A DNA stretch of 64,000 nucleotides from Paraburkholderia sp. CNPSo 3274 (lineage in GTDB: Bacteria > Pseudomonadota > Gammaproteobacteria > Burkholderiales > Burkholderiaceae): the NCBI RefSeq assembly GCF_024206475.1, contig NZ_JAMBPR010000048.1:1-64000 (forward strand). The letters run 5' to 3'. The position numbers were made by a program, and so were the translations under genes. The notes below the pieces were generated by a model. The model saw only the letters and a list, made by a program, of their open reading frames with translations, did no database searches and was not told the origin of the DNA. Position 1 is the first letter of the stretch. The number at the start of each line of letters is the position of its first letter. Positions 25,131 to 34,296 of the stretch are shown piece after piece.

Positions 25131-25724
25131 TCAGTCGAACTTGACCAGATCCTGGAAAATAAGCCGGGCCCACTCGTCGCCCCGTGCCTGAACGAGGAGG
25201 CCGCCCTCGCCGAGCTTCCCGAGTTCGACCGGCGCGAACCCGAGCCGGTCGACGAGGGCCGACACGGAGGCGCTAGCCGCGTCGTCGTCGCTAGAGACGA
25301 ACACGACCCGCCGGCCGCCATGCGGCGTCGTTGGCCCCTGCGCCAGAGTGGCTGCGGGGAGGTGGTTGAAGGCCTTCACCAGCTTCGCGCCCGGAAACGC
25401 CTTTGCAACGGCCGCGCTCGAAGGCAACCCGTCCAACTCCCTCACAGGGACGCTGTACGCGTTCATTGCGTCGATCACGATCTTCCCCTGCCAGCTTTCG
25501 GCGGCCCGTGCGACGTCCTCGTGATTACCGAAGGGCACAGCCAGGATGACAACGTCAGCCTTGATCGCGTCCTCGATCCGCTGCGGAACGAGCGACCGCC
25601 CAATCTGCGCTGCGAGCGCATCGACCGGCCGCCTGCCCGCCACGGCTACTTTGATGCCCTGATGGGCGAATGCCTGCGCGATGGCCGTGCCGATCTTGCC
25701 AAGCCCGATGATTGCGTAGCTCAT
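25131..25724 (-). CDS. NADP(H)-binding oxidoreductase, F420-reductase-like
   Basis: 197 residues. N-terminal Rossmann motif (YAIIGLGKIGTAIAQAF), the NADP-type AGRRPVD after the second strand, and the family segments VVILAVPFGNHEDVARAAES and AFPGAKLVKAFNHLPAATLA. This is the NADP-oxidoreductase/F420-dependent type fold; in bacteria without F420 the partner is unknown. The start at 25724 follows GGAG at good spacing and is preferred to the ATG four codons earlier. It is likely co-transcribed with the SDR gene upstream (65-base gap). Confidence 0.82.
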   Translation of the reverse strand: MSYAIIGLGKIGTAIAQAFAHQGIKVAVAGRRPVDALAAQIGRSLVPQRIEDAIKADVVILAVPFGNHEDVARAAESWQGKIVIDAMNAYSVPVRELDGLPSSAAVAKAFPGAKLVKAFNHLPAATLAQGPTTPHGGRRVVFVSSDDDAASASVSALVDRLGFAPVELGKLGEGGLLVQARGDEWARLIFQDLVKFD

Positions 25725-25789
25725 TGAACTCTCCATTAGTCATCCTCAATAAGAGAAAAGTCAGTTTGGCGGACGGTGTGCCTCAGGCC

Positions 25790-26530
25790 TCAGACCTGGC
25801 CGATGCCACCGTCATTCATCAAATCCGCGCCCGTCATATAGGAACTCTGCCCGGAGGCGAGAAAGAGCGCCGCGCTCGCCATCTCCTCGGCCCGGGCGAG
25901 TCGACCGAGCGGGACCATGCTCTGGTACATGCTCACCAGATCCTCGCGCGTCACCGACTGGGCGTCGAGAATCGGCGTGTCGGTGACGCCAGGGCTGAGC
26001 ATGTTGACGCGAATGCCGCGATCCTTGAATTCGGCGGCCCAGGTGCGGGCATAGGAACGCAGCGCGGCCTTGGTCGCCGCGTAGGCGGTGTGCCCTGGAA
26101 TGCCCATCACGTGAATGGCCGAAGAAACCAGGACGATCGATCCTCCCGCTGTCATCATCGGTAGCAGCTTCTGCACCAGAAATACGGGGCCGCGCGCCAT
26201 GAGGTTGAAGGCCTTGTCGAAATGCGCTGGCGTGATGGTCTCGATCGTAGCCTGCTCGGTAAAGCCCGCGTTCGAGACGATGATATCGACGACACGCTTT
26301 TCGTCCCTGACTGCCGCAGCGACGCGGTCGAGGTCATCGAGATCCGCGGCGTCGGCCTGGATAGCGGTGACGTTGCGTCCGATCAGTTTGACGGCCTCGT
26401 CAAGCTGACCTTGCCGACGGCCGAAGATAAAGACGTGAGCGCCTTCGGCGACGAAGCGCTGCGCGATCGCCAGGCCGATACCCGTCGTTCCGCCGCTAAT
26501 AACGGCAATCTTGCCTGAGAGAGTGGACAT
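25790..26530 (-). CDS. Short-chain dehydrogenase/reductase (SDR)
   Basis: 246 residues. Cofactor motif GGTTGIG, NAG motif in VSNAGFTEQA, catalytic Ser in VLVSSAIHV and YAATK; the HVFIFGRRQGQ stretch suggests NADP. Start at 26530 with AGGAGG six bases upstream. It is divergent from a LysR gene with two dyads between, so is probably that regulator's target together with the downstream F420-type oxidoreductase. Substrate unknown. Confidence 0.9.
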   Translation of the reverse strand: MSTLSGKIAVISGGTTGIGLAIAQRFVAEGAHVFIFGRRQGQLDEAVKLIGRNVTAIQADAADLDDLDRVAAAVRDEKRVVDIIVSNAGFTEQATIETITPAHFDKAFNLMARGPVFLVQKLLPMMTAGGSIVLVSSAIHVMGIPGHTAYAATKAALRSYARTWAAEFKDRGIRVNMLSPGVTDTPILDAQSVTREDLVSMYQSMVPLGRLARAEEMASAALFLASGQSSYMTGADLMNDGGIGQV

Positions 26531-26586
26531 TGAAACCTCCTGCCTGCGGGTGAACGGAATTGACATCGTAATTGCCGCCCCCGCGA

Positions 26587-26609
26587 ATGATAATCAGCGG
26601 AGTTATCAT
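26587..26609. promoter_or_regulatory. Inverted repeat in the SDR/LysR intergenic region
   Basis: ATGATAA-N9-TTATCAT, perfect 7-bp arms, placed between the divergent SDR and LysR genes. A second dyad, ATTCT-TCGAG-AGAAT (26617-26631), with T-N11-A spacing follows. Both are candidate LysR boxes. Confidence 0.5.
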
Positions 26610-26652
26610 GAGATCTATTCTTCGAGAGAATGGGTCTCACGAGAGACATGCA

Positions 26653-27543
26653 ATGGATCGGTTTCACGAATTGAACGCCTTCATCGCCGTTGTCGAAGCG
26701 GGCGGCTTTTCCGCCGCGGCGCGTAGAACCGGCGATTCACAGTCCGCCATCAGCAAGGCGATCGGCGCGCTGGAAAAGCGCCTGGGCGTGCTGCTATTGA
26801 ACCGAAGCACACGCAGCGTCACCCTGACGGATCAGGGGCAGAAGTACTACGAGCGGACCAAGCCGTTGCTGGACGAGTTCGAGGTAGCCGACAGCGAACT
26901 GAGCAGCAGCACGCTGGATGTCTCGGGCCTTGTCCGGATCGCCTGCGCCTCTACGTTTGGCCGTCTGCACGTTCTCCCGCTCATTCCCGAACTGCTGTCG
27001 CGCCATCCTGGTCTTCGGGTCGATCTCGTGTTGTCGGATTTCGTACGCGATATGGTGGAGGATCGAATCGATCTCGCGATTCGAGTGGGCACCGTCAACG
27101 ATCCGGATTCGGTCGTGAGGCGAATCGCCAGCACCCCGCTGGTCTGCGTCGGATCGCGCCGCTATTTCGAGCAACACGGCATACCGAAGGATCCTGCGGA
27201 ACTCGCCAATCACAATTGCCTGGTCTACGGCGGTCTGATGGAATCGGCGAACTGGCCGTTTCGCGGGCCGCAAGGCCGGTTCAACGTGCCTGTGCGAGGC
27301 AACCTGTCGTCCAATAGCGTCGAGACAATACGATCGGCCGTGCTCGCGGGTGTGGGAATCGGCCTCTTCTCGAAGCTCTCGCTCACCGACGAACTCACGC
27401 ATCCCGACATCGTGACCGTGCTGGACGACTTCATTCAAGACGCCCGTGATGTCAGTATCGTCTGGCCGAGGCGTCGTTTCGTGCCTGCGCGCGTTCGCCG
27501 GATCACCGATTTTTTTGCGGCTGCGCTGCCGCAGCGCTTGTAG
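26653..27543 (+). CDS. LysR-family transcriptional regulator
   Basis: 296 residues from ATG 26653 (GAGAG upstream). HTH in GGFSAAARRTGDSQSAISKA, and an effector domain LVRIACASTFGRLHVLPLIP. CrgA-like group. Divergent from the SDR/F420-type oxidoreductase pair, which it probably regulates through the dyads between. It ends 27 bases from the convergent LysR gene. Confidence 0.9.
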   Translation: MDRFHELNAFIAVVEAGGFSAAARRTGDSQSAISKAIGALEKRLGVLLLNRSTRSVTLTDQGQKYYERTKPLLDEFEVADSELSSSTLDVSGLVRIACASTFGRLHVLPLIPELLSRHPGLRVDLVLSDFVRDMVEDRIDLAIRVGTVNDPDSVVRRIASTPLVCVGSRRYFEQHGIPKDPAELANHNCLVYGGLMESANWPFRGPQGRFNVPVRGNLSSNSVETIRSAVLAGVGIGLFSKLSLTDELTHPDIVTVLDDFIQDARDVSIVWPRRRFVPARVRRITDFFAAALPQRL

Positions 27544-27570
27544 AATCGCGACGGCTTCAAACGCAATACG

Positions 27571-28461
27571 TCACGCAATGTTCGCAAGCTGCGCGTGTCG
27601 AGTGCCTGCGTCGTTCGACATCGATTCGCGTACATGGCGTGCGAATTCCTGCGCCGCGGGCTGAACCGTCGCGGGCAATCGCAGGCAGATCGCGAACGGC
27701 GGCAGCGCGGGCAAGCCGGTTGCTTGAGGCGTGAGCGTCTCCAGGTCGGCCGGCACCGTGGAGGCGAGCCAGGTCGTGATCGCGAGGCCCGCACGCACCG
27801 TCGCAGCGGTCGCCTCGATGTTGCCGCTCTCGAATACTGTGCGCCACGCAATGTCCTCGTCCGCGAGCGCGCCGAGCACGACCGCGCGGAAGGCACATCG
27901 CTCGTCCACCATCGACAGCGGCAACGGCCGCTTCTGCCAGGCATCGCTGCCGCGCCCCTTGACCCACACCAACGGCTCGATGCGGACCACTTCGCCTTCG
28001 GCTTCGCTCGCGACATATTCGACCAGCGAGACGTCCACACGACCGCTATTCACCGCTTCGCTTAACTCCGGCGACGCCGCACACACAAGCGAAATCTCCA
28101 CTTGCGGATGCGCTTCCGCGAACGTCTTCATCGCGGGCGCGAGGGGGGTCACGAGATCGTACGGCACGCCCATGCGCAGGCTGCCGCGCAGTGATCGACC
28201 GGTCATGTCGGCCCAGATTTCGTCGTTCAGCCGCAGCAGCTGGCGCGCCTTCACGAGAAATTGCTCGCCATGGCGCGACAACTCCAGCTTGCGCGTCTTG
28301 CGCACGAACAGCAGGCAATCCAGCACGTCTTCGAGGCGCTTCACCTGCTGGCTCACGGCGCCTTGCGTCATGTGCAGCAGATTCGCGGCGACGGTCATGC
28401 TGCCGCTATCGGCGACGGCAACGAAGGTGCGGATCAGATCGAGGTCGAGGTTTCGGCTCAT
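27571..28461 (-). CDS. LysR-family transcriptional regulator
   Basis: 296 residues. HTH in GSMTVAANLLHMTQGAVSQQ (residues about 20-40), effector domain after LRGSLRMGVPYDLVTPLAPA. Divergent from a LysE-type exporter and a cupin. Two AT-rich dyads sit between, giving a common LysR arrangement in which the exporter is induced by its substrate. The effector is unknown. Confidence 0.9.
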   Translation of the reverse strand: MSRNLDLDLIRTFVAVADSGSMTVAANLLHMTQGAVSQQVKRLEDVLDCLLFVRKTRKLELSRHGEQFLVKARQLLRLNDEIWADMTGRSLRGSLRMGVPYDLVTPLAPAMKTFAEAHPQVEISLVCAASPELSEAVNSGRVDVSLVEYVASEAEGEVVRIEPLVWVKGRGSDAWQKRPLPLSMVDERCAFRAVVLGALADEDIAWRTVFESGNIEATAATVRAGLAITTWLASTVPADLETLTPQATGLPALPPFAICLRLPATVQPAAQEFARHVRESMSNDAGTRHAQLANIA

Positions 28462-28466
28462 TGATG

Positions 28467-28513
28467 CATTATGCCGCGTAATGGATCACATCATAATTAT
28501 TGCCTTTAATAAT
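28467..28513. promoter_or_regulatory. Two dyads in the LysR/LysE intergenic region
   Basis: CATTA-TGCCGCG-TAATG (28467-28483) carries the T-N11-A pattern and lies at the LysR promoter; ATTATT-GCCTTT-AATAAT (28496-28513) lies nearer the LysE gene. They are probably the regulator's recognition and activation sites. Confidence 0.5.
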
Positions 28514-28562
28514 GCGTCGGTGGTCCGTACAGTGCAAGTCTCATTCTCCCGGATCTGCACCG

Positions 28563-29153
28563 ATGACCTCGATCCTGCCGCTTCTCCTGTTTGTCGTCAT
28601 TGCGACCGTGACGCCCGGCGGCGCAACCACACTCGCCACCGCTTCGGGCGCGCGCTTCGGCTTCGCGCGTTCGATTCCACTAATGCTCGGTATCGCGATG
28701 GGCCTGGCGATGCTCGCCGCCGTCGCCGGGCTCGGGCTTGGTGGCCTGTTGCTCGCGCTTCCGTCGCTGCAAACAGCCGTCAAGGCGCTCGGCTCCGCGT
28801 ATCTACTGTGGCTCGCGTGGCGCATTGCGCGCAGCGGGCCGCCGAACGCTGACAAAGGGCCCGCGCGCCCGGTTACGCTCGTCAACGGTTTCCTGCTGCT
28901 CTGGCTCAACCCGAAAAGCTGGGCGATGACGGTCGGCGCGGCGGCGTCGTTCGCGCTGCTCGCGGGCAGTCCGAACCGACTCGCGCTGCTGCTCGGCGCT
29001 GCGTTCGGCGTGGCCGCGTGCGTCTCGCTCGCGCTGTGGTGCGCGCTCGGCGTGCTGCTCGCCCGGCTCTTTCGGACGCCGCGCCATTGGCGCATCCTTA
29101 ATCTCGCGATGGGCGTGCTGCTCGCCGCATCCGTCATTCCAGCATGGAGATAG
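28563..29153 (+). CDS. LysE/RhtB-family exporter
   Basis: 196 residues, about six helices. The motif VVIATVTPGGATTLATASGA replaces the usual GPxN with GGAT, a variant seen in some members, and WLNPKSWAMTVGAAASFALL marks helix four. Inner-membrane exporter of an amino acid or similar metabolite. Weak ribosome binding site at 28563. The cupin gene starts two bases after its stop, so they form one operon divergent from a LysR gene. Confidence 0.85.
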   Translation: MTSILPLLLFVVIATVTPGGATTLATASGARFGFARSIPLMLGIAMGLAMLAAVAGLGLGGLLLALPSLQTAVKALGSAYLLWLAWRIARSGPPNADKGPARPVTLVNGFLLLWLNPKSWAMTVGAAASFALLAGSPNRLALLLGAAFGVAACVSLALWCALGVLLARLFRTPRHWRILNLAMGVLLAASVIPAWR

Positions 29154-29155
29154 CG

Positions 29156-29548
29156 ATGCCTTGCCATCCGTTTGCCGAATCGTTCGATCTTGAAGCCGCG
29201 TTCGCCGACGTATCCGATTACTGGTCGCCGAAAGTTGTCGCGCAGGTCAACGATCAGTACGTGAAAGTCGCGAAAGTGCGCGGGCAGCTCGTCTGGCACG
29301 ACCACGAGCACGAGGACGAACTGTTCTTCGTTGTGCGTGGCCATCTGAAGATCGAGTATGAAGGCGGCCGTGTCGTCGATCTGCCAGCGGGCTCGATGCA
29401 TGTGGTGCCGCGCGGCACGCTCCACAATCCAGTCGCAGAGGACGAATGCTGGATCGTGCTGATCGAGCCCGTGCAGACACAGCATACGGGGCGCGTGGAG
29501 TCGCCATTGACGAGGACGATCGAAGAGCAGTTGGGCAGCTCACACTGA
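29156..29548 (+). CDS. Cupin-domain protein
   Basis: 130 residues. One cupin barrel: motif 1 WHDHEHEDELFFVVRGHLKI (histidines and glutamate as metal ligands) and motif 2 PAGSMHVVPRGTLHNP (final histidine). It probably binds a metal ion and acts as a small enzyme or sensor. Start 29156 follows GGAG; an ATG four codons earlier overlaps the exporter gene. Co-transcribed with the exporter. Exact role unknown. Confidence 0.85.
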   Translation: MPCHPFAESFDLEAAFADVSDYWSPKVVAQVNDQYVKVAKVRGQLVWHDHEHEDELFFVVRGHLKIEYEGGRVVDLPAGSMHVVPRGTLHNPVAEDECWIVLIEPVQTQHTGRVESPLTRTIEEQLGSSH

Positions 29549-29583
29549 GACGGCCCGGCCCCCCGGACATCGACAAGACGGAT

Positions 29584-29817
29584 TCAACCGAACACCTTTG
29601 GCAGCCGGCTGGGTTGAGCGCGAAGATACTGCTTCGGCGCCCTGACCTGAGCCCCGAAGTGAGCGGCAGCGTGCCAGGGCCAGCGCGGGTCGAAGAGCAC
29701 GGCCCGGGCCAGCGCAATCAGATCGGCCTCTCCCGTGCTGAGGATGGATTCGGCTTGCTCGAACTCGGTGATCATGCCGACGGCGATGACAGGGAGCGTC
29801 GTCGCCTGCTTAGGCAT
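29584..29817 (-). pseudogene. 3-prime fragment of an Old Yellow Enzyme-type oxidoreductase
   Basis: The minus strand encodes PVIAVGMITEFEQAESILST then GEADLIALARAVLFDPRWPW and an ending of about 25 residues, the conserved C-terminus of NamA/YqjM-type NADPH dehydrogenases (flavin-binding GRxxLxDPxW region). The N-terminal 280 or so residues are absent; foreign sequence begins at about 29818. A truncated relic. Confidence 0.75.
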
Positions 29818-29819
29818 GC

Positions 29820-30120
29820 ATGGCAGAAACGTCGCAATTCCAGGTCCGCATCACCGTCGCCCGAGTTGGCCGATGCGCTGCGAGCAAGCAGTCCCTATGA
29901 GGGGCGCGACTTGCTCGAAGCCGTATTGCGCGAGTACAACGCCGCTTTGAAGTGCCAGTTCGACGCGTTCGCCGATTATGTCAAAGAGGCGGAGTGTGCC
30001 GGGCTGGACCGCTATCCGTTGTATCAATGGACGAAAGACACGATCGTCAATCCCGGGAAAAAGGCGAAGTACCTGAAGTCGTTTGCGGTGTACGTGCGCG
30101 GTGAAGAGGTGCGCAAGTGA
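29820..30120 (+). pseudogene. Unrecognised gene fragment, possibly frameshifted
   Basis: An ATG at 29820 opens MAETSQFQVRITV and soon closes in its own frame; from about 29855 the next frame continues with SPELADALRASSPYEGRDLL, EAVLREYNAALKCQFDAFAD and ends in VYVRGEEVRK. The two read like one protein of about 100 residues broken by a single-base change. I do not recognise the family. It abuts the Old Yellow Enzyme fragment on the opposite strand. Confidence 0.3.
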
Positions 30121-30195
30121 GACAGACACCGGTTCTGCCGCATCGCATCATCGTCTTGGGCTACCCAGGGGCTTCGTACTTGCGCCAGGTAGCAC

Positions 30196-31266
30196 TCAGA
30201 ACCGATGCTGAACGCCAGCCGTCATCCCTGTTTGCGTGTCGGCCGCACCGACGAGGTCGCGCGACAAGCCCACCTTCTGACCGTGCTGAGCCATCGCATA
30301 TCCGCCGGAGACATAGAGCAGCGTCCGTTTGGAAAGCGAGTATTGCCCGCGCAGCGAGAACAGCGTCGGATCGGCGTCGCTCGCTCCTTTGATGTTCTGA
30401 TGATAGATCGCGCCGAGCAGCGTGAAGTACGGGTTGAAATCGTACGAGCCGCCGATCCAGTACATATCACTTTGCAGCGTTGCCGCCGCAGTCCTAAATG
30501 TCTTGCGATAATTCCGGTAACCGACCATCGCCTTCGCCGCGCCGAAGTCGTATGAAAGACCAGCGTGGATGCCCTGAATGTAGCGGGTCTGATCGACGGG
30601 CGTGACGCTGTCCGCCGCGCCGTTTTGTCGATCGTAGGTGACCACGGCAGCGAACGGACCGCCGGCGTAGCCGAGCGCGAAGTCGTATTTCGAACTCGTC
30701 TTCATGCTCCCCGGCACATTGCCGAACCCATACAGCGCGCCCAGCTTGATGCCGGAGAATTCGCCGTCGTAGCGCACGGCGTTGGCCGAGCGGGTGAACA
30801 GACCGTCTTTGCGGCCGCCCGTCGCGCTCGATGATGTCGCCCATGAATAGTTCGGCGCATAGCCCATCGGATCGAACGGCAGCATGTAATCGTACGTCAC
30901 CGTGAAGGTGCGCCCGAGCGTCAACTGCCCGAAACGATTTTTCAGCCCGACTGTAGCGCGCCGGTCGAAGATTGCACCGGGGCCGTCGTCGAAGGTGCCG
31001 TTCGCGATGTTGATGCCGCTTTCGAGCTGGAATACCGCCTTCAGCCCGCCGCCCAGGTCCTCGACGCCGCGCAGACCCCAGCGCGACGTATTCTTGCCGC
31101 CCGAAACGAGCCGTGCAGAACCACCGTTTGCGCTGGTGTGATTCGCGTATTCGACGCCCGCATCGACGATCCCGTAGAGGGTGACCGTTGATTGCGCCTG
31201 CGCGACGGCGGCGATGCCCGCGCATGATAGACCCAACATGGTTGTTCTTGTGATATGCGACTTCAT
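30196..31266 (-). CDS. Outer-membrane porin
   Basis: 356 residues. Signal peptide ending AVAQAQ, the start STVTLYGIVDAGVEYANH, loop motif EDLGGGLKAVFQLESGINIA and C-terminal strand TGMTAGVQHRF with final phenylalanine. Trimeric general porin of the Burkholderia type, paralogous to the one at 19368-20483. It is 97 bases downstream of the ABC transporter ATPase gene on the same strand and may be the outer-membrane entry for that transporter (inference). The stretch 30121-30195 holds nothing recognisable. Confidence 0.92.
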   Translation of the reverse strand: MKSHITRTTMLGLSCAGIAAVAQAQSTVTLYGIVDAGVEYANHTSANGGSARLVSGGKNTSRWGLRGVEDLGGGLKAVFQLESGINIANGTFDDGPGAIFDRRATVGLKNRFGQLTLGRTFTVTYDYMLPFDPMGYAPNYSWATSSSATGGRKDGLFTRSANAVRYDGEFSGIKLGALYGFGNVPGSMKTSSKYDFALGYAGGPFAAVVTYDRQNGAADSVTPVDQTRYIQGIHAGLSYDFGAAKAMVGYRNYRKTFRTAAATLQSDMYWIGGSYDFNPYFTLLGAIYHQNIKGASDADPTLFSLRGQYSLSKRTLLYVSGGYAMAQHGQKVGLSRDLVGAADTQTGMTAGVQHRF

Positions 31267-31363
31267 TGTCTACTCCCAGTTTCTGCGTTGGATTCCGGTG
31301 GCGGCATGCGCCAACCCACGGTTACTGCAGCTGCAAACAAGCTTGAATGGCACGAGCCCCTTG

Positions 31364-32431
31364 TCAGCACGCCTGGGCAAAGGCCCAGCAGTCGTTCGCC
31401 GGCAGTTCGAGCCAGTGCTCGCCGGCGGCGCGTGGCTGCACGCCGAAGGCACGCAAGCGCAGTTCGCCGCAATGAAACAGGTATTCCCAGCGATCGCCGA
31501 GAAACATCGACGTGACGAGTTCGGCGCGCAGGCGGTTCTGCCCGGGACCATCGACGACCTGAAGACGCTCGAGCCGGATCACCGCTTCGACTGCCTGACC
31601 GGGCGTAAGCGCTTCGCGCGCGGATGCCCGCAACGTCCAGCCCGCGCCGCTCAATACAACATGGCCCGGTTCGACAGCGCAGACGCGTCCTTCGAAGCGA
31701 TTGTTGCTACCCATGAAATCGGCGGCGTACAGCGTGCGGGGCGAATCGTAGAGGTCTGCCGGCGAGTCTTCCTGTTCGATGCGACCGTTGCGTAGCAGCA
31801 GGATGCGATCGGACATCGCCATTGCTTCGGTTTGGTCGTGGGTCACGCATAGCGCCGAGAGGCCGAGCGTGACGATCAGCTCGCGCAGCCATGCGCGAGC
31901 TTCCTCACGAAGCTTCGCGTCGAGGTTCGAAAGCGGTTCGTCGAGCAGAATCACCGGCGGGTTGTACACGAGCGCCCTCGCGATGGCGACGCGCTGCTGC
32001 TGCCCACCCGACAGCTGATGGGGATAACGCGCGGCGAGAGCACCGAGGCCGAGTTGATCGAGCGCGGCCTGAACCCGACGCTTGTGCTCCGGGGCCGACA
32101 CGCGACGCAGCTTGAGCCCGTAGCCGACGTTTTCGGCTACGGTGCGGTGCGGCCACAGAGCGTAGGACTGGAACACGAGACCGAGCGAGCGCTGCTCGAC
32201 GGGCAGATCGATGCGGGCTGCGCCGTCGAAGAAGACGCGTTCGTCCAGCTGGATGCGACCTGATGAGGGCTGTTCGAGACCGGCCACCGCACGCAGCAGC
32301 GTGGTTTTGCCGCTGCCCGATGCGCCGAGCAGACATACGACTTCACCCGCCTTCAGTTCGAACGAGACGCCCTCCAGGATCGGATGCGCGCCGTAACTCA
32401 GATGGAGGTCGTTGACCGAGAGCTTATCCAT
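31364..32431 (-). CDS. ABC transporter ATPase (FbpC/PotA type)
   Basis: 355 residues. Walker A GASGSGKTT, signature LSGGQQQR, Walker B ILLDEPLSNLD, switch histidine in VTHDQ; a C-terminal TOBE domain (about 280-350) completes the PotA/FbpC form. It powers import by the adjacent fused permease, with whose gene it overlaps by eight bases. The set resembles iron(III), sugar-phosphate or phosphonate importers (FbpABC/AfuABC/PhnSTUV); the substrate cannot be decided here. Confidence 0.92.
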   Translation of the reverse strand: MDKLSVNDLHLSYGAHPILEGVSFELKAGEVVCLLGASGSGKTTLLRAVAGLEQPSSGRIQLDERVFFDGAARIDLPVEQRSLGLVFQSYALWPHRTVAENVGYGLKLRRVSAPEHKRRVQAALDQLGLGALAARYPHQLSGGQQQRVAIARALVYNPPVILLDEPLSNLDAKLREEARAWLRELIVTLGLSALCVTHDQTEAMAMSDRILLLRNGRIEQEDSPADLYDSPRTLYAADFMGSNNRFEGRVCAVEPGHVVLSGAGWTLRASAREALTPGQAVEAVIRLERLQVVDGPGQNRLRAELVTSMFLGDRWEYLFHCGELRLRAFGVQPRAAGEHWLELPANDCWAFAQAC

Positions 32432-34193
32432 GCAATTTCACTCCGAAGCGCAAGGCCACGGCGAGACCGGCGCCGACCATTGCGATGTTGATGACGGAAA
32501 GGGCGGCGACTTGATCGACTGACCCTGCTGCCCACAGTGAGACGAGCAGCGCGCCGATGACCTCGGTGCCGGGGGAAAGCAGGTAGACGGCGGTCGAATA
32601 CTCGCGCTCGAAGATCATGAAAATGAGTAGCCACGCGGCGAGCAGCCCGAAGCGCACAAGCGGCAGCGTGACGTCGAGGCTGACGCGCGCACGTGTGCCG
32701 CCGACGCTGCGTCCGGCCTCTTCGAGCTCGGGGCCGACCTGCAGCAGCGCGCTCTGGATCAGACGCATGCCGTAGGCGAGCCACACAACGGTGTAGGCCA
32801 CCCAGATGCTCCACATCGAGTTCTTGAGTTCCTTGAGGCCGGGGACGAAGAGGAAGACCCACAGGAACGCCAGTCCGGCGAGCAGGCCTGGCACGGCGCG
32901 CGGCAGCAGCACGATGTAATCGAGCAGGCGGGTTGCCCAGTCATGCTGGCGATGGCCCGCGAAGGCAACCAGCGTGTAGAACCCGACCGCGAGCGCGCCG
33001 CCCAGCACGCCGATGCCGAAGGTGTTGAAAATGGCCCGCACCAGATTGCTGTGCTCGAACAGTTCGGAGAAGTTCGCGAGAGTCAACGTCTCGACGAGGT
33101 CCACGCCTTCGCCCCAGTGAGTGACGAATGCTCGCAGCACGATGCCGGAAAGCGGCACGAAGATCGTGAGCAGCAACCAGAGCGCGACGACGGCGAGCGC
33201 GACCCAACGCCATGTACCGAGTGCCAACACGGTCTGCCGCGTGGCTTTGCCCTTGAGAGCGACGAAGCGATTGGCGCTCTTGAGCAGATGCCGTTGCAGC
33301 AGCACGAGCGGAAAGGTCACCGCGATGATGCACACGGCGACCGCGGCCATCAGGTGATACGAGGGCACGCCGAGCTTGTTGGTGAGCTTGTAAAGGTAAG
33401 TGGCCAGCACGAGATGCCCTTCGGGGTCACCGAGGACGAGTGGCAGACCGAACACCTCGAAGCCGAGGAAAAACACCAGTACGCCGGCAAAGAGCAGCGC
33501 GGGCATGCTCATGGGGAGGCTCACGTCGAGGGCCACGCGCAGCGGCCGGGCGCCCGATACGCGCGCGGACTCCTCGACGTCGGAGCCAAGGTTGCGCAAG
33601 GCCGCCGCGGCATAAAGATAGACATGCGGCACATGCGTCAACCCGACGATCACGGTGATCGCGAAGACCGAATACACGTTCCAGGGTGTGCCCTCCATGC
33701 CGGTCAACTGCTTCCACCAGATCGAGTAGAAGCCGGCTGGGCCTGCGGCGATCACGTAACCGAAGGCGAGCACCATCGGCGAAACGAAGATGGGCGTGAG
33801 CAGGACCGGTTCGAGCCAGCGGCGTCCTGCCAGATCGGTGCGCACCATCAGGAAAGCCAGGATGCCGCCGAGCGGAATGGAGATGAACAGCATGCCGCTC
33901 GCGATCGTGAAGGAGTTGCCCGCGGCCGACCAGAAATCAGGGTCGGTAAAGATGAAGGCGAAGCCGGCCAGGCCGAAGGTGCGGCTCGCGTCAAAGAACG
34001 GGGCGCTCAACAGACTCTGGAACACGATGAGCGCAACCGGTAGCGCGACAGCGACGGTCAGTACCGCGATGACGAGCCAGCGTAGCAAGCCAGCCAGGGG
34101 GCGCAGCGGCCCCTCGGGCAGCGCCGGAATATCGCTTTTCTCCCTGGCATGGAGCGGCACCGCGGCCGGGATGGGCGCGCGTCGTGAAAGCAT
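32424..34193 (-). CDS. ABC transporter permease, two fused membrane domains
   Basis: 589 residues with two BPD_transp_1 domains in one chain (FbpB/ThiP arrangement). The coupling loops are seen twice: EESARVSGARPLRVALDVSL and EEAGRSVGGTRARVSLDVTL. About twelve helices. Start at 34193 with AGGAGG. The gene follows the binding-protein gene (103-base gap) and overlaps the ATPase. The fused form separates it from PhnUV-type systems with two permease genes. Confidence 0.9.
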   Translation of the reverse strand: MLSRRAPIPAAVPLHAREKSDIPALPEGPLRPLAGLLRWLVIAVLTVAVALPVALIVFQSLLSAPFFDASRTFGLAGFAFIFTDPDFWSAAGNSFTIASGMLFISIPLGGILAFLMVRTDLAGRRWLEPVLLTPIFVSPMVLAFGYVIAAGPAGFYSIWWKQLTGMEGTPWNVYSVFAITVIVGLTHVPHVYLYAAAALRNLGSDVEESARVSGARPLRVALDVSLPMSMPALLFAGVLVFFLGFEVFGLPLVLGDPEGHLVLATYLYKLTNKLGVPSYHLMAAVAVCIIAVTFPLVLLQRHLLKSANRFVALKGKATRQTVLALGTWRWVALAVVALWLLLTIFVPLSGIVLRAFVTHWGEGVDLVETLTLANFSELFEHSNLVRAIFNTFGIGVLGGALAVGFYTLVAFAGHRQHDWATRLLDYIVLLPRAVPGLLAGLAFLWVFLFVPGLKELKNSMWSIWVAYTVVWLAYGMRLIQSALLQVGPELEEAGRSVGGTRARVSLDVTLPLVRFGLLAAWLLIFMIFEREYSTAVYLLSPGTEVIGALLVSLWAAGSVDQVAALSVINIAMVGAGLAVALRFGVKLHG

Positions 34194-34296
34194 GAGGGTC
34201 CTCCTGCGGCACGCGGCCGCATATCGAAAAGGGAAACAGGGAGAGCGCACCGTGAAGCGCCCGGCGCTTCACGGCGTTCGTCGTGTCAGGCGTGCG

